Origin: an uncultured Spirochaetaceae bacterium
GTDB lineage: Bacteria > Spirochaetota > Spirochaetia > Sphaerochaetales > Sphaerochaetaceae
Reading direction: 5' to 3'
Length of the DNA stretch: 64,000 nucleotides
Assembly: GCA_944389075.1 (NCBI GenBank)
Contig: CALXLA010000057.1
Location: 1-64,000, forward strand
How positions within the stretch are numbered: position 1 is the stretch's first letter; every line of letters starts with the position of its first letter. Below are positions 36,888 to 45,008 of the stretch, in pieces. The position numbers and the translations under genes are program-made. Below the pieces are notes generated by a model. It was not told the DNA's origin, searched no databases, and saw nothing but the letters and a program-made list of their open reading frames with translations.

Positions 36888-36914
36888 CTCTGACTCGCTC
36901 TTTCGTGATATATT
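36884..36914 (+). promoter_or_regulatory. Possible promoter for the queuosine-precursor transporter gene
   Basis: TTGACT (36884-36889), overlapping the end of the rfbB-like gene, followed after 17 bases by GATATA (36907-36912). The predicted start is within a few bases of the ATG at 36924, leaving no room for a Shine-Dalgarno sequence. Confidence 0.45.
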
Positions 36915-36923
36915 CTCACCGCT

Positions 36924-37592
36924 ATGAATAAGGTACCGGAAAACCCTTCAAAAAACCGGATCGGGGATTTCTCTCCCCTGACGGTTGTATCATCACTTAT
37001 CGTCACGATGTATCTGATAGCCAATCTGATGGCTGTGAAGATCATCTCGATCGGCCCCTTCACGCTCTTCGATGCGGGGACTATCACATTCCCTATCGCA
37101 TACATGCTCTCTGATGTGCTTGCGGAGATATGGGGATACAAGACTGCAAGGAAAGTGATCTTCCTTACATTTGCCTGCAATGCCCTGCTTGTCATATTCA
37201 CATCGATAGGGACGATTCTTCCCTATCCTGACTATATGGAAGGAATACAGCAAGCGTATAGTACCATCTACACATATGTGCCGCGCATCGTAGGGGCTTC
37301 GCTTATTTCATTCCTTGCAGGAGATCTTATCAATGCGAAGATACTTGTCGCTATGAGAGACAGATCAGCAGACGGGAAGATGCTCTGGCTGAGGACAATA
37401 GGCTCTTCTGTTGCAGGATATCTCATCGATTCCGTGCTTTTCGTGCTTATCGCATTCACGGGAACAAGCCCTGCATCTGACCTTTTGTCGATGATTCTCG
37501 CTCAGTACATCGCGAAGATAGCCCTTGAGGCACTGTTCGGCACCCCGCTTGCCTATGCTGCGATAAGATACATAAGAAGGAGGTGGGGATGA
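36924..37592 (+). CDS. yhhQ: Queuosine precursor transporter (YhhQ/VUT family)
   Basis: The 222-residue protein has about six membrane helices and the family pattern seen in TMYLIANLMAVKII, DAGTITFPIAYMLSDVLAEIWGYK and LIDSVLFVLIAFTG. Members take up preQ0, preQ1 or queuine for tRNA queuosine. Its stop overlaps the next gene (TGATG), and that gene looks like the queuine-lyase group of radical SAM proteins, which supports a queuine-salvage unit. Confidence 0.9.
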   Translation: MNKVPENPSKNRIGDFSPLTVVSSLIVTMYLIANLMAVKIISIGPFTLFDAGTITFPIAYMLSDVLAEIWGYKTARKVIFLTFACNALLVIFTSIGTILPYPDYMEGIQQAYSTIYTYVPRIVGASLISFLAGDLINAKILVAMRDRSADGKMLWLRTIGSSVAGYLIDSVLFVLIAFTGTSPASDLLSMILAQYIAKIALEALFGTPLAYAAIRYIRRRWG

Positions 37593-38275
37593 TGGAAAGA
37601 TACAGCCTGATAACCACTGGAATGAAGCGCGAGTTCATACTTCTTCAGGGAACCGGATGCAGATGGAGGAAGTGTACATTCTGCGATTACTATGAGGATG
37701 TCTCTGAGAATCCATTTGAGATAAACAAGCAGGTTCTGGGTAATGTGACAGGTATCTATGGGGTTCTGGATATCATAAACTCCGGTTCCTGCCAGGAATA
37801 TGACGAAGAGACCATCAGGCTCATCCAGAAGACAACAGCGGAAAAGAACATATCATCGCTCTGGTTCGAATCCCACTGGATGTACAGTAATACTCTTGAA
37901 AGCTTCAGGAAGCTCTTTCCTTCAGCTGATGTCCATTTCAGGTGTGGTGCTGAGACTTTCAATCCAAAGCTCAGGACATCATGGAACAAAGGTATTGCAG
38001 AGGATGTCACTCCAGAGGATATAAGGAAGTATTTCGATGGTGTATGCCTTCTTGTTGGCATCAAAGGGCAGACCAGGGAAGATATCATGAAGGATGTGGA
38101 GATTGCGGAAAGGCTTTTCGATTACTACTCCGTGAATCTCTTCTGCCCGAATTCGACGGCGACAGAGCGTGATGATGAGCTTGCAGAAATCTTCATTAGG
38201 GAAATTGCCCCTATCATCCGCAGAAGCCCCAAGGCTGAAGTGCTTATAGAGAACACGGATCTGGGAGTCGGCTGA
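37592..38275 (+). CDS. Radical SAM protein, candidate queuine lyase (QueL-like)
   Basis: The 227-residue protein has cysteines C23, C28 and C31 in CRWRKCTFC, a C-x4-C-x2-C spacing instead of the usual C-x3-C-x2-C, for an iron-sulfur cluster. This agrees with the non-canonical radical SAM subgroup that converts queuine to preQ1 in gut Clostridia. The coupling to the queuosine-precursor transporter through a TGATG overlap strengthens the assignment, which remains inference. GGAGG lies 8 bases before the ATG at 37592; an ATG at 37589 is also possible. No tgt or nucleosidase gene is nearby. Confidence 0.65.
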   Translation: MERYSLITTGMKREFILLQGTGCRWRKCTFCDYYEDVSENPFEINKQVLGNVTGIYGVLDIINSGSCQEYDEETIRLIQKTTAEKNISSLWFESHWMYSNTLESFRKLFPSADVHFRCGAETFNPKLRTSWNKGIAEDVTPEDIRKYFDGVCLLVGIKGQTREDIMKDVEIAERLFDYYSVNLFCPNSTATERDDELAEIFIREIAPIIRRSPKAEVLIENTDLGVG

Positions 38276-38387
38276 GGATGGAAGAATCCCCAGCCGCTAT
38301 CGGTTCATTCCAGCTTCAATTATCCCATCGCCATATACGCCATCTATAGTGCTGCTGTAATCGCTTAGATGTCCTGCCTATGGAATC

Positions 38388-38855
38388 TCAGGCACTTGAC
38401 TTAGATATGCGCAGTTTAAGTCCAATGACTTTACATATCTTCCCCAATGTTTCAATCGTAGGATTTGCAACTCCTCCTTCAATTCTTGAAATATCACATT
38501 GCGTAACACCTGAAAGCTGGGAAAGCTGCTTCTGGCTTAAACCTTTTTCTTCCCTTACGGAAGAAATCGCATAAGCTATCTCATATTTTGGTTCCACGGC
38601 AACTTTGCCGACAGTCACCCCATATTTCCATATTTCCTCAACAGTCAGATCCAGATCATCATTGAAATATACTCCGTTTCCCTGAGGCAGTAATTCTGCA
38701 TTTTCCCATAAACCAGTATCCTGTTTCAGGACTTTGTACTCAGGATGTTTCTCAAAAAGCAATGAAACATCAAAATCTTTCACAATACCGTTGAAGAATA
38801 CTGCCTCAACTATCAGATTATCCTTCATCCTGATTTCCCTGATATTCTGATTCAT
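38388..38855 (-). CDS. DUF2442 / XRE-family regulator
   Basis: The 155-residue protein joins an N-terminal DUF2442-like domain (about 10-85) to a C-terminal XRE helix-turn-helix (about 95-150: SQKQLSQLSGVTQCDISRIE). Such proteins often act as self-regulating repressors or antitoxin-like factors. AGGAGGTGATGAG precedes the ATG. A palindrome (38895-38912) lies 40 bases upstream. No toxin-like partner is adjacent, so it appears to be an orphan. Confidence 0.85.
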   Translation of the reverse strand: MNQNIREIRMKDNLIVEAVFFNGIVKDFDVSLLFEKHPEYKVLKQDTGLWENAELLPQGNGVYFNDDLDLTVEEIWKYGVTVGKVAVEPKYEIAYAISSVREEKGLSQKQLSQLSGVTQCDISRIEGGVANPTIETLGKICKVIGLKLRISKSSA

Positions 38856-38894
38856 CTCATCACCTCCTGATAGTTGGCATCTACTCCTCCCGTT

Positions 38895-38912
38895 TATATG
38901 TTAAAACATATA
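38895..38912 (-). promoter_or_regulatory. Palindromic operator upstream of the XRE gene
   Basis: TATATGT-TAAA-ACATATA has perfect 7-base arms and lies about 40 bases before the XRE start codon, in its presumed promoter. Autorepression by the XRE protein is the simplest reading. Confidence 0.55.
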
Positions 38913-39023
38913 CAGAGATTAGCAAAAAGGTAAAAGCAGGAATATCCCATAGGAGAGCATGAACGTCTTCTTAGACAATATTGGTGGATTATACATGCAC
39001 GGAAATTATCAACAACCATGAAG

Positions 39024-39055
39024 AAAGCCCCTTTGCTTCTCGGCAGAGGGGCTTA
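39024..39055 (-). terminator. Terminator of the PPIase gene
   Basis: On the minus strand AAGCCCCT pairs with AGGGGCTT (arms at 39047-39054 and 39025-39032) around a 14-base loop and is followed by TCTTC. It lies about 22 bases after the stop codon. Confidence 0.75.
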
Positions 39056-39075
39056 TCCATCATTTATATGAGCTA

Positions 39076-40560
39076 TCAGTTGCCTGTATTCGAGAAATAG
39101 ACTTCGAAGAAGTTATTCTCGAAGAGATCTGAACCAAGGACTGCATTCTGCAGGTCGTTGGAGACAAGCTGAGGCATGAATGATGTATAGAATGAATCAA
39201 GGTATGATGTCAGGATACCGTTATCTGCTGTGGATGCTACAGGACGTGCGATGACATAAGTGTTGGTGCCAGCTGCATGCGGCTCAAGGACAGTGCCTTC
39301 TTCTGCACTGTACAGGAGACTGTAGTAATCACGGTCGCCAGCTGTCGCAGCTCTGAGGCCGCCATTCGCATCAGACATCTCAAGACCGATTACGAACTGT
39401 GACATGGCAGGGTTCGGAGAAGCAGGTCCTACTGTATAGACTTCAAGGCCGTTTGCTTCTGCAGCGCCTGCGAAATCGGAAGATGCCGCCTGATATACTT
39501 CCTCAGCCTTTGACTGAACATATGCATTCATTGTTTCGCTGTCATTTGCCGAGATATATGACTTAACGCGCTGGAGGATCTCCGGATTCTCGAGATCTGC
39601 TGCATGGGATGCTGAATCAATGCGGAATACGGACCAGCCATACCATGTCTGATAAGGACCTGCGAATGAACCTTCCTCTGCAGCGAAGAGAGCATCTCCA
39701 TCAGCTGCATTTCTCAGATAACCTGAGATCTCGTTGTAGAAGACATCGCCAAGAGAACCTGTATTCGATGAATATGGATCAATTGAAGATGCAGCTGCAT
39801 CTTCGAATGTCGTTGTTCCTGCATTCAGTCCATCAAGAATAGTCTGAGCTTCTTCCTGAGTTGCTGCAGTAACCATTGAAAGACCTACTGTCTCGAAAAG
39901 CGTTGGGTTCGCCTCAGCGTATGCAATGGCATCAGCATCAGGATATGATGTGTAGTCAACAGAGATGTATTCGAAATCGCGGACTGTGTCATTGATTGAA
40001 AGCGAATACTCTTTCTCTGCATCAGATACCTTCACAGAAGAGATATCGCTGAGGACTGCCTGAGCCGGAAGAGTATCTTCTATGCCCTGACGTACAGCTG
40101 CCTTCTCAACATCGGAAAGCGCTACATAAAGTGAGCTGTCATACTGCCCTGAATCATTGACGAAGAGACCACCATTGACGATTGCATTATCGATAGCATG
40201 ATCTGTAGTTCTGTATCCGACCTGCTCAGCCATCTGATCAAGCGCAGTCTTGAAGACTGTGGCATTGAATGCCTGCATATATACACCAAGCGGATTCTGA
40301 GGATTGGAAGAAAGCAGCGAGTTCACCTGATTGAAGAAATAGTTGCCATATGAAAGCTCTATGTTCTCTCCATTATATGAACCGAAGACAACTGAGGAGT
40401 TGCCGCTGAAAGCAGTTACAGGAAGAACAAGAAGCAGGGAAAGGACGATGAGGATGATAACTCCGAGAATCCAGCCGATGCTTTTGCCTTTCTTCTTATG
40501 CTTCTTTGCATCGTTGATGTTTATTGCGGAACCTTTGTCTTTATCTGAAGGCATTTTCAT
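39076..40560 (-). CDS. Membrane-anchored SurA/PpiD-like peptidyl-prolyl isomerase
   Basis: The 494-residue protein has a short basic cytoplasmic N-terminus (KKHKKKGKS), one membrane helix (about 28-50) and a large periplasmic part. An N-terminal SurA-like chaperone region with NYFFNQVNSLLSS precedes a parvulin-like domain about 225-320 (ETVGLSMVTAATQEEAQTIL). It probably helps fold outer-membrane or periplasmic proteins. The start at 40560 has AAAAAGGGG upstream; the frame extends 87 bases further without one. Parvulin catalytic residues are not all obvious, so it may be mainly a chaperone. Confidence 0.8.
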   Translation of the reverse strand: MKMPSDKDKGSAININDAKKHKKKGKSIGWILGVIILIVLSLLLVLPVTAFSGNSSVVFGSYNGENIELSYGNYFFNQVNSLLSSNPQNPLGVYMQAFNATVFKTALDQMAEQVGYRTTDHAIDNAIVNGGLFVNDSGQYDSSLYVALSDVEKAAVRQGIEDTLPAQAVLSDISSVKVSDAEKEYSLSINDTVRDFEYISVDYTSYPDADAIAYAEANPTLFETVGLSMVTAATQEEAQTILDGLNAGTTTFEDAAASSIDPYSSNTGSLGDVFYNEISGYLRNAADGDALFAAEEGSFAGPYQTWYGWSVFRIDSASHAADLENPEILQRVKSYISANDSETMNAYVQSKAEEVYQAASSDFAGAAEANGLEVYTVGPASPNPAMSQFVIGLEMSDANGGLRAATAGDRDYYSLLYSAEEGTVLEPHAAGTNTYVIARPVASTADNGILTSYLDSFYTSFMPQLVSNDLQNAVLGSDLFENNFFEVYFSNTGN

Positions 40561-40712
40561 AACCCCTTTTTCCGAATTTTCATCTGCTGTGAAGAAAACA
40601 GCTCTTCTGAAATTAGCATTGTGATGCCCATATGTCAATTGAAACACCTATTCAGATACAGAAATCCTCAATCTGTCTGGAAAGGCTGTCAAACTAGTAG
40701 TACACTCACTCT

Positions 40713-41537
40713 ATGAACGCCGAAAAGCCCAGCCGCCTAAATCAGAGATGGAATACATATATACTCAGCAGCCACAGCTATGGCTTCATGATGGAAGCAA
40801 CATTCATCAATATAGGAATCGGCAGGCGATTTTCGCTTTCAATCGGTGACTTCATCAGGCATGATGCCGCCGTTCTCGATGCTTTCAGCCCAATTGCGGT
40901 GAAGGAAGATATCGATACATCAAGCTTCTACAATGATGAGATGACAATGTCTTTCATCAGAAAAGATGGACAGCATCGGCTGATCATTACAGCTCCATAT
41001 CTAATACTGCCTTCAGGGGAGAAAGGACTGAAAGCAGATCTATGCTTCAAGGAAAAAAAAGAAAATGTATCGATCAGCGTACGGGACGGAATCGGGCTCA
41101 AGCTGATTCCTGCCATGACGGCAGATGGTGTGATTTTCACAAACCATGAAAGACATGATATAAAGGATGGAACCGGTAATCTCATATCCATAAATGGCAA
41201 GGGTGTTCTGCAGCAATCCTGGGAAAGCGCTTTCATATCAGGAGAAAATGGCCTGGCTCTTGAAATTTCCGATGGCAAAGGAAGGCTGATCAGCAACGGA
41301 TGCCAGACAGAGTACAGAGATATTTCGATATCAGGATCTTCGATAAGGGATTCTGAGGGGAGGCTTGACCTGAGGATTGAGACAATAGCAGCAAAGGAAA
41401 AGGATGAGCGCCTTCTGCTGAGGAAATTCAGCATCAGTCGTGTATTCGCTCTTTTCTCTGGTACGGCTTACACATCTGATGGCAAAAGCCTCACGATAGA
41501 TTCTGCTCATGGAGTTATCAGGAATGTTCAAAGATAA
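40713..41537 (+). CDS. Conserved-looking hypothetical protein, beta-rich
   Basis: The 274-residue protein is not recognised. It has no signal peptide or membrane helix and is predicted mainly beta-stranded, with alternating hydrophobic residues. It shows a loose resemblance in its first half to DUF2804-type proteins, too weak to assign. Its 3' end overlaps the start of the next gene by 14 bases, so the two probably work together. A -10-like TACACT lies about 6 bases before the ATG and no Shine-Dalgarno is seen. Confidence 0.65.
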   Translation: MNAEKPSRLNQRWNTYILSSHSYGFMMEATFINIGIGRRFSLSIGDFIRHDAAVLDAFSPIAVKEDIDTSSFYNDEMTMSFIRKDGQHRLIITAPYLILPSGEKGLKADLCFKEKKENVSISVRDGIGLKLIPAMTADGVIFTNHERHDIKDGTGNLISINGKGVLQQSWESAFISGENGLALEISDGKGRLISNGCQTEYRDISISGSSIRDSEGRLDLRIETIAAKEKDERLLLRKFSISRVFALFSGTAYTSDGKSLTIDSAHGVIRNVQR

Positions 41538-42408
41538 ATATTATCGTCTCGTCAGCAGATTCTTCCAGTTCGCATTCTCCAAATTCAGAGGCATCAAGGT
41601 CTTCGCCCTTGTCGGCAGGTCGGGGACGGGCAAAAGCTATCACTCGAAGCTGGTGGCCGCAAAATACAGAATCGACCTGATCATCGATGATGGGCTCCTG
41701 ATAAAAGGGAACAGGATACTTGCCGGACATAGCGCAAAGCGTGATGCGGACTTCCTGGCCGCTGTCAGGACTGCAGTCTTTGATGACGACGAGCACAAAG
41801 ATGCCGTAGTCAATGCCCTTCTGAAGGAAAGATACAAGAGGATCCTCATCATCGGAACATCCGAGAAGATGGTGAAGAAGATCGCGAAGAGGCTTGAGCT
41901 GCCTGAACCGGAGAAGATCATCCATATAGAAGATATAGCGACACCTGAAGAGATAGAGACTGCCATGCGCATACGATATACTGAGGGAAAGCACGTCATT
42001 CCGGTTCCATCTATCGAGATAACCCGGTCAGCTCCTCAGATCGTGATTGATTCGATGAAGGTGTTCTCAGGGAAGAAAAGATCCCTGAAGAAGAATCAGT
42101 CATTCGAGAAGACGATAGTCCGTCCAGAATTCTCAAAGCCAGATAAGGAGGAGATCTCGGAAAGCGCCCTGACACAGATGGTCAAGCATGCAATCGGCGA
42201 ATATGATCCTGTAATGAAAGTGAAGAAAGTCAGAGGAACGAAGAATCCGGACGCGACCTACTCTCTTTCGATAACGCTGATGCTGCCTGTGAAGCACTAT
42301 ATATCGACCACCATATCTGATCTGCAGGAATACATAACAGAATGCATAGAGAAATATGGTGGCATAATGGTCAAGGGAATAAGCATCGAAATAGAGGAAT
42401 GGGGTTAG
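41524..42408 (+). CDS. P-loop ATP-binding protein with C-terminal Asp23-like domain
   Basis: The 294-residue protein has Walker A GRSGTGKS (31-38) and a short ATPase-like half with LIIDDGLLIKG and RILIIGTSEKM. The C-terminal part (about 215-294) has the strand-helix pattern of Asp23/Gls24-type domains (TYSLSITLMLPVKHYISTTI; YGGIMVKGISIEIEEWG). That fusion is my inference. GGAG lies 9 bases before the ATG at 41524, which is preferred over 41509. It overlaps the upstream unknown gene by 14 bases and the convergent pcnB gene by 4. The function is unknown. Confidence 0.7.
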   Translation: MFKDKYYRLVSRFFQFAFSKFRGIKVFALVGRSGTGKSYHSKLVAAKYRIDLIIDDGLLIKGNRILAGHSAKRDADFLAAVRTAVFDDDEHKDAVVNALLKERYKRILIIGTSEKMVKKIAKRLELPEPEKIIHIEDIATPEEIETAMRIRYTEGKHVIPVPSIEITRSAPQIVIDSMKVFSGKKRSLKKNQSFEKTIVRPEFSKPDKEEISESALTQMVKHAIGEYDPVMKVKKVRGTKNPDATYSLSITLMLPVKHYISTTISDLQEYITECIEKYGGIMVKGISIEIEEWG

Positions 42409-43631
42409 TCATCATGGGCTTCAGCAAGAGATGCATGCTTATTCTCAAGCTGTGCTGCCTTGACCTTCTTCCTCTTTTTCTTCCTTCTTTCCGATGGCGC
42501 TGATGAGAGCTCTTCCTCTGCAGCCCTCTTTCTTCCCATTGTATTCGGCTTCTTATGAGGCGCACGTGCCTCTGCCGATTTGCGGGAACGCCTTATACCC
42601 ATCTCCTGAAGAATGATATCCACAGCTTTCTCAAGTTCGTAATTCGGCGGTGTCATTGGAGAAATGAGTATCTTTGCCTGCCTGAAGCCTTCATGGAACA
42701 TCTCATCAGGAGTCATTGACTGTGTATCGGGGAAGATTATCAGAGGTTTCAGGATAACCGCAAGAACTGCATCCTTTCCCAGGGGAGTGCCATTTCTCTT
42801 CCCTTCATTGACCTTCTCATCTGCCTCCTGAAGCGCCTTCGCGATTTCGCCATACTCCATGTACATCGAAAAGCAAGGAAGGATGAACTGCAGGAGACCA
42901 TATTCCGCAAGATTGGAGAAGATAGGAAAAGAAGAGCCACTCAGCAGGATCTTAGAGACTTCCTCTGTAAGGCGGGATGTGGAAACAGACTGGATCCTGT
43001 CTGCATTCTTCTTTATCGCCTTCTTCACATCCTTCTCAAGCGAGAAGCCAGTAGTGGCCTGATACTTCAGCGCACGGATCATACGGACAGGATCTTCCGA
43101 AAAGGAATATGAAAGCGGAATCAGGGACCTTATCGTTCTCTTGCGGAAATCCTTCATTGCATCCGTATAATCGAGAAGCTGTCCATTCGACGGATTGTAA
43201 TAAAGGCTGTTGATCGAGAAATCACGTCGATGGGCATCCTGCTCTATCGTCCCGAAGACATTGTTCTTCCCATCCTCGAAATTCTCCTCATCGGAGCGGA
43301 ATGTCGTCACTTCTATGATTTTCTGGCCATAGAAGAGATGGACTATGCGGAATCGGCGGCCTATTATCCTAGCATTCCAGAAAAGCCTCTGGACCTGACG
43401 CGGTGACAGAGACGTAGCGATATCGAAATCCTTTGGCGTACGCCCCAGGATCATATCGCGTATAGCACCTCCGACTATATAAGCCTCACCGCCGGCATTC
43501 TGGATTTTCCTGATAGCCTTCAGGGCATCCTTGTCTATATCTGCATTCCTTATTGGATGCTCTTTCTGCGAATATATGCTTGCGACAGGAAGGCTTCTGC
43601 CTTTCCCATCAGTCTTATACCTTTTGAACAC
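42405..43631 (-). CDS. pcnB: Poly(A) polymerase / tRNA nucleotidyltransferase (PcnB family)
   Basis: The 408-residue class II nucleotidyltransferase has the catalytic stretch VGGAIRDMILGRTPKDFDIAT with the two metal-binding Asp residues, and RNARIIGRRFRIVHLFYG and DPVRMIRALKYQATTGF, typical of PcnB and CCA enzymes. The extended N-terminus and very basic C-terminal tail (KKRKKVKAAQ) favour PcnB. It adds A residues, or CCA, to RNA 3' ends. The start is GTG. A TTGCAC-N17-TATTGT promoter ends 6 bases before it and there is no Shine-Dalgarno. Confidence 0.87.
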   Translation of the reverse strand: MFKRYKTDGKGRSLPVASIYSQKEHPIRNADIDKDALKAIRKIQNAGGEAYIVGGAIRDMILGRTPKDFDIATSLSPRQVQRLFWNARIIGRRFRIVHLFYGQKIIEVTTFRSDEENFEDGKNNVFGTIEQDAHRRDFSINSLYYNPSNGQLLDYTDAMKDFRKRTIRSLIPLSYSFSEDPVRMIRALKYQATTGFSLEKDVKKAIKKNADRIQSVSTSRLTEEVSKILLSGSSFPIFSNLAEYGLLQFILPCFSMYMEYGEIAKALQEADEKVNEGKRNGTPLGKDAVLAVILKPLIIFPDTQSMTPDEMFHEGFRQAKILISPMTPPNYELEKAVDIILQEMGIRRSRKSAEARAPHKKPNTMGRKRAAEEELSSAPSERRKKKRKKVKAAQLENKHASLAEAHDD

Positions 43632-43637
43632 AATCTA

Positions 43638-43666
43638 ACAATAACCTGTAGATTGAAGGTGTGCAA
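43638..43666 (-). promoter_or_regulatory. Likely pcnB promoter close to the start codon
   Basis: On the minus strand TTGCAC (43666-43661), a 17-base spacer and TATTGT (43643-43638) end 6 bases before the GTG start at 43631. Confidence 0.45.
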
Positions 43667-43686
43667 GAAGCATGAGATACGTCATA

Positions 43687-43715
43687 TGGACTGCAAAGCA
43701 TTCTGATGGTATCAT
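43687..43715 (+). promoter_or_regulatory. Likely hisS promoter, probably leaderless
   Basis: TGGACT (43687-43692), a 17-base spacer and TATCAT (43710-43715), then CAGCAC and the ATG at 43722. Transcription would begin at or within a base or two of the start codon. There is no Shine-Dalgarno sequence. Confidence 0.55.
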
Positions 43716-43721
43716 CAGCAC

Positions 43722-45008
43722 ATGATAGAACCAGCAGTCCTCAAAGGATTCAGGGACAGTCTGCCAAAAGAAGAGATCCCTAAGAAAAGGATAATCAGGA
43801 AGCTTGAGGATGTATTCTCATCCTATGGCTTTGTACCAATAGACACACCTGTACTCGAATATACAGAAGTGCTTCTCGGGAAAGGCGGCGGAGAGACCGA
43901 TAAGCAGATTTTCCGCTTCAGCGACAATGGCGGAAGGGATGTGGCGATGCGCTTTGACCTTACTGTGCCTTTCGCACGCTTCCTTGCCCAGCATCAGGCT
44001 GAGCTCGGCACGCCTTTCAAGAGATACCATATAAACAAGGTATGGAGAGGAGAGAATCCGCAGAAAGGACGTTACAGGGAGTTCATCCAGTGCGATTTCG
44101 ATATCGTAGGCCCGGATAACGCAGAAAGTGATGCAGAGATCCTGATGATGATGAACCGCTCCTTCTCTTCCCTTGGAATTGACGGATACACATTCCATCT
44201 TTCGCACAGAGGCATGTTCAATACATTCCTGCAGTCAATCGATGAGACTGGGCACAGCGTAGATATCCTCCGCACTGTGGATAAGCTCAGGAAGATCGGC
44301 AAGGATGAGACAAGGAAGCTGCTCGCGGAAATAACAGGCGATGAGGGCAAAGCTGACAGGATCCTCTCGTTCATCTCCGCAGATGAAGGCTCATTCATGA
44401 AGACTCTTGAGAAGCTTGAGGATATTTCCGGAGGAAGATCAGAAGCTTCAGAGAGGATGAGAGCCATATACTCAATCCTCGAAAGTACAGGCATTGCATC
44501 ATCTTTCGTATTCGATCCTTCAATCACAAGGGGCCTCGATTACTATACAGGACTTGTATATGAGACATTCCTGGACAAGCTCCCCTCCCTTGGCTCTGTC
44601 TGCTCAGGCGGACGCTATAACGACCTCGCATCGCTTTATACCAAGGAAAAGCTGCCAGGTGTTGGCTCTTCTATCGGGCTTGACAGACTGATGGCAGGGC
44701 TTGAGGAGCTCAGAAGTCCGCTTCTCGCTTCATCTTCTTCCGCAGATATCCTGATTGTCCACAGAACAGGTGATGAAGGACTCGCAATCAGATATGCAGA
44801 GAAGATCCGCAGCTGTGGCATCAGGTGCGATGTTTATCTTCTACCGGAAGCAAAAATGAAGAAAATATATGCATACGCTGAAAACAGGGCTATACCATAT
44901 CTTCTCACATTCTCAGACGATGGCTTCACGCTCAAGGATCTGCGTACAAGGGATGAGAAGAAAGCAGAGGACCTTGACAGCCTGCTGAAAGGATTTGCCA
45001 TTGACTGA
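43722..45008 (+). CDS. hisS: Histidyl-tRNA synthetase
   Basis: The 428-residue class II synthetase attaches His to tRNA-His. It has the motif 2 region MRFDLTVPFARF, the histidine-binding QCDFDIVGPDN, and the HisA motif RGLDYYTGLVYE, with SIGLDRLMAGL as motif 3 and a C-terminal anticodon-binding domain (about 340-428). Its stop overlaps the start of the helicase gene by 8 bases. Confidence 0.96.
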   Translation: MIEPAVLKGFRDSLPKEEIPKKRIIRKLEDVFSSYGFVPIDTPVLEYTEVLLGKGGGETDKQIFRFSDNGGRDVAMRFDLTVPFARFLAQHQAELGTPFKRYHINKVWRGENPQKGRYREFIQCDFDIVGPDNAESDAEILMMMNRSFSSLGIDGYTFHLSHRGMFNTFLQSIDETGHSVDILRTVDKLRKIGKDETRKLLAEITGDEGKADRILSFISADEGSFMKTLEKLEDISGGRSEASERMRAIYSILESTGIASSFVFDPSITRGLDYYTGLVYETFLDKLPSLGSVCSGGRYNDLASLYTKEKLPGVGSSIGLDRLMAGLEELRSPLLASSSSADILIVHRTGDEGLAIRYAEKIRSCGIRCDVYLLPEAKMKKIYAYAENRAIPYLLTFSDDGFTLKDLRTRDEKKAEDLDSLLKGFAID

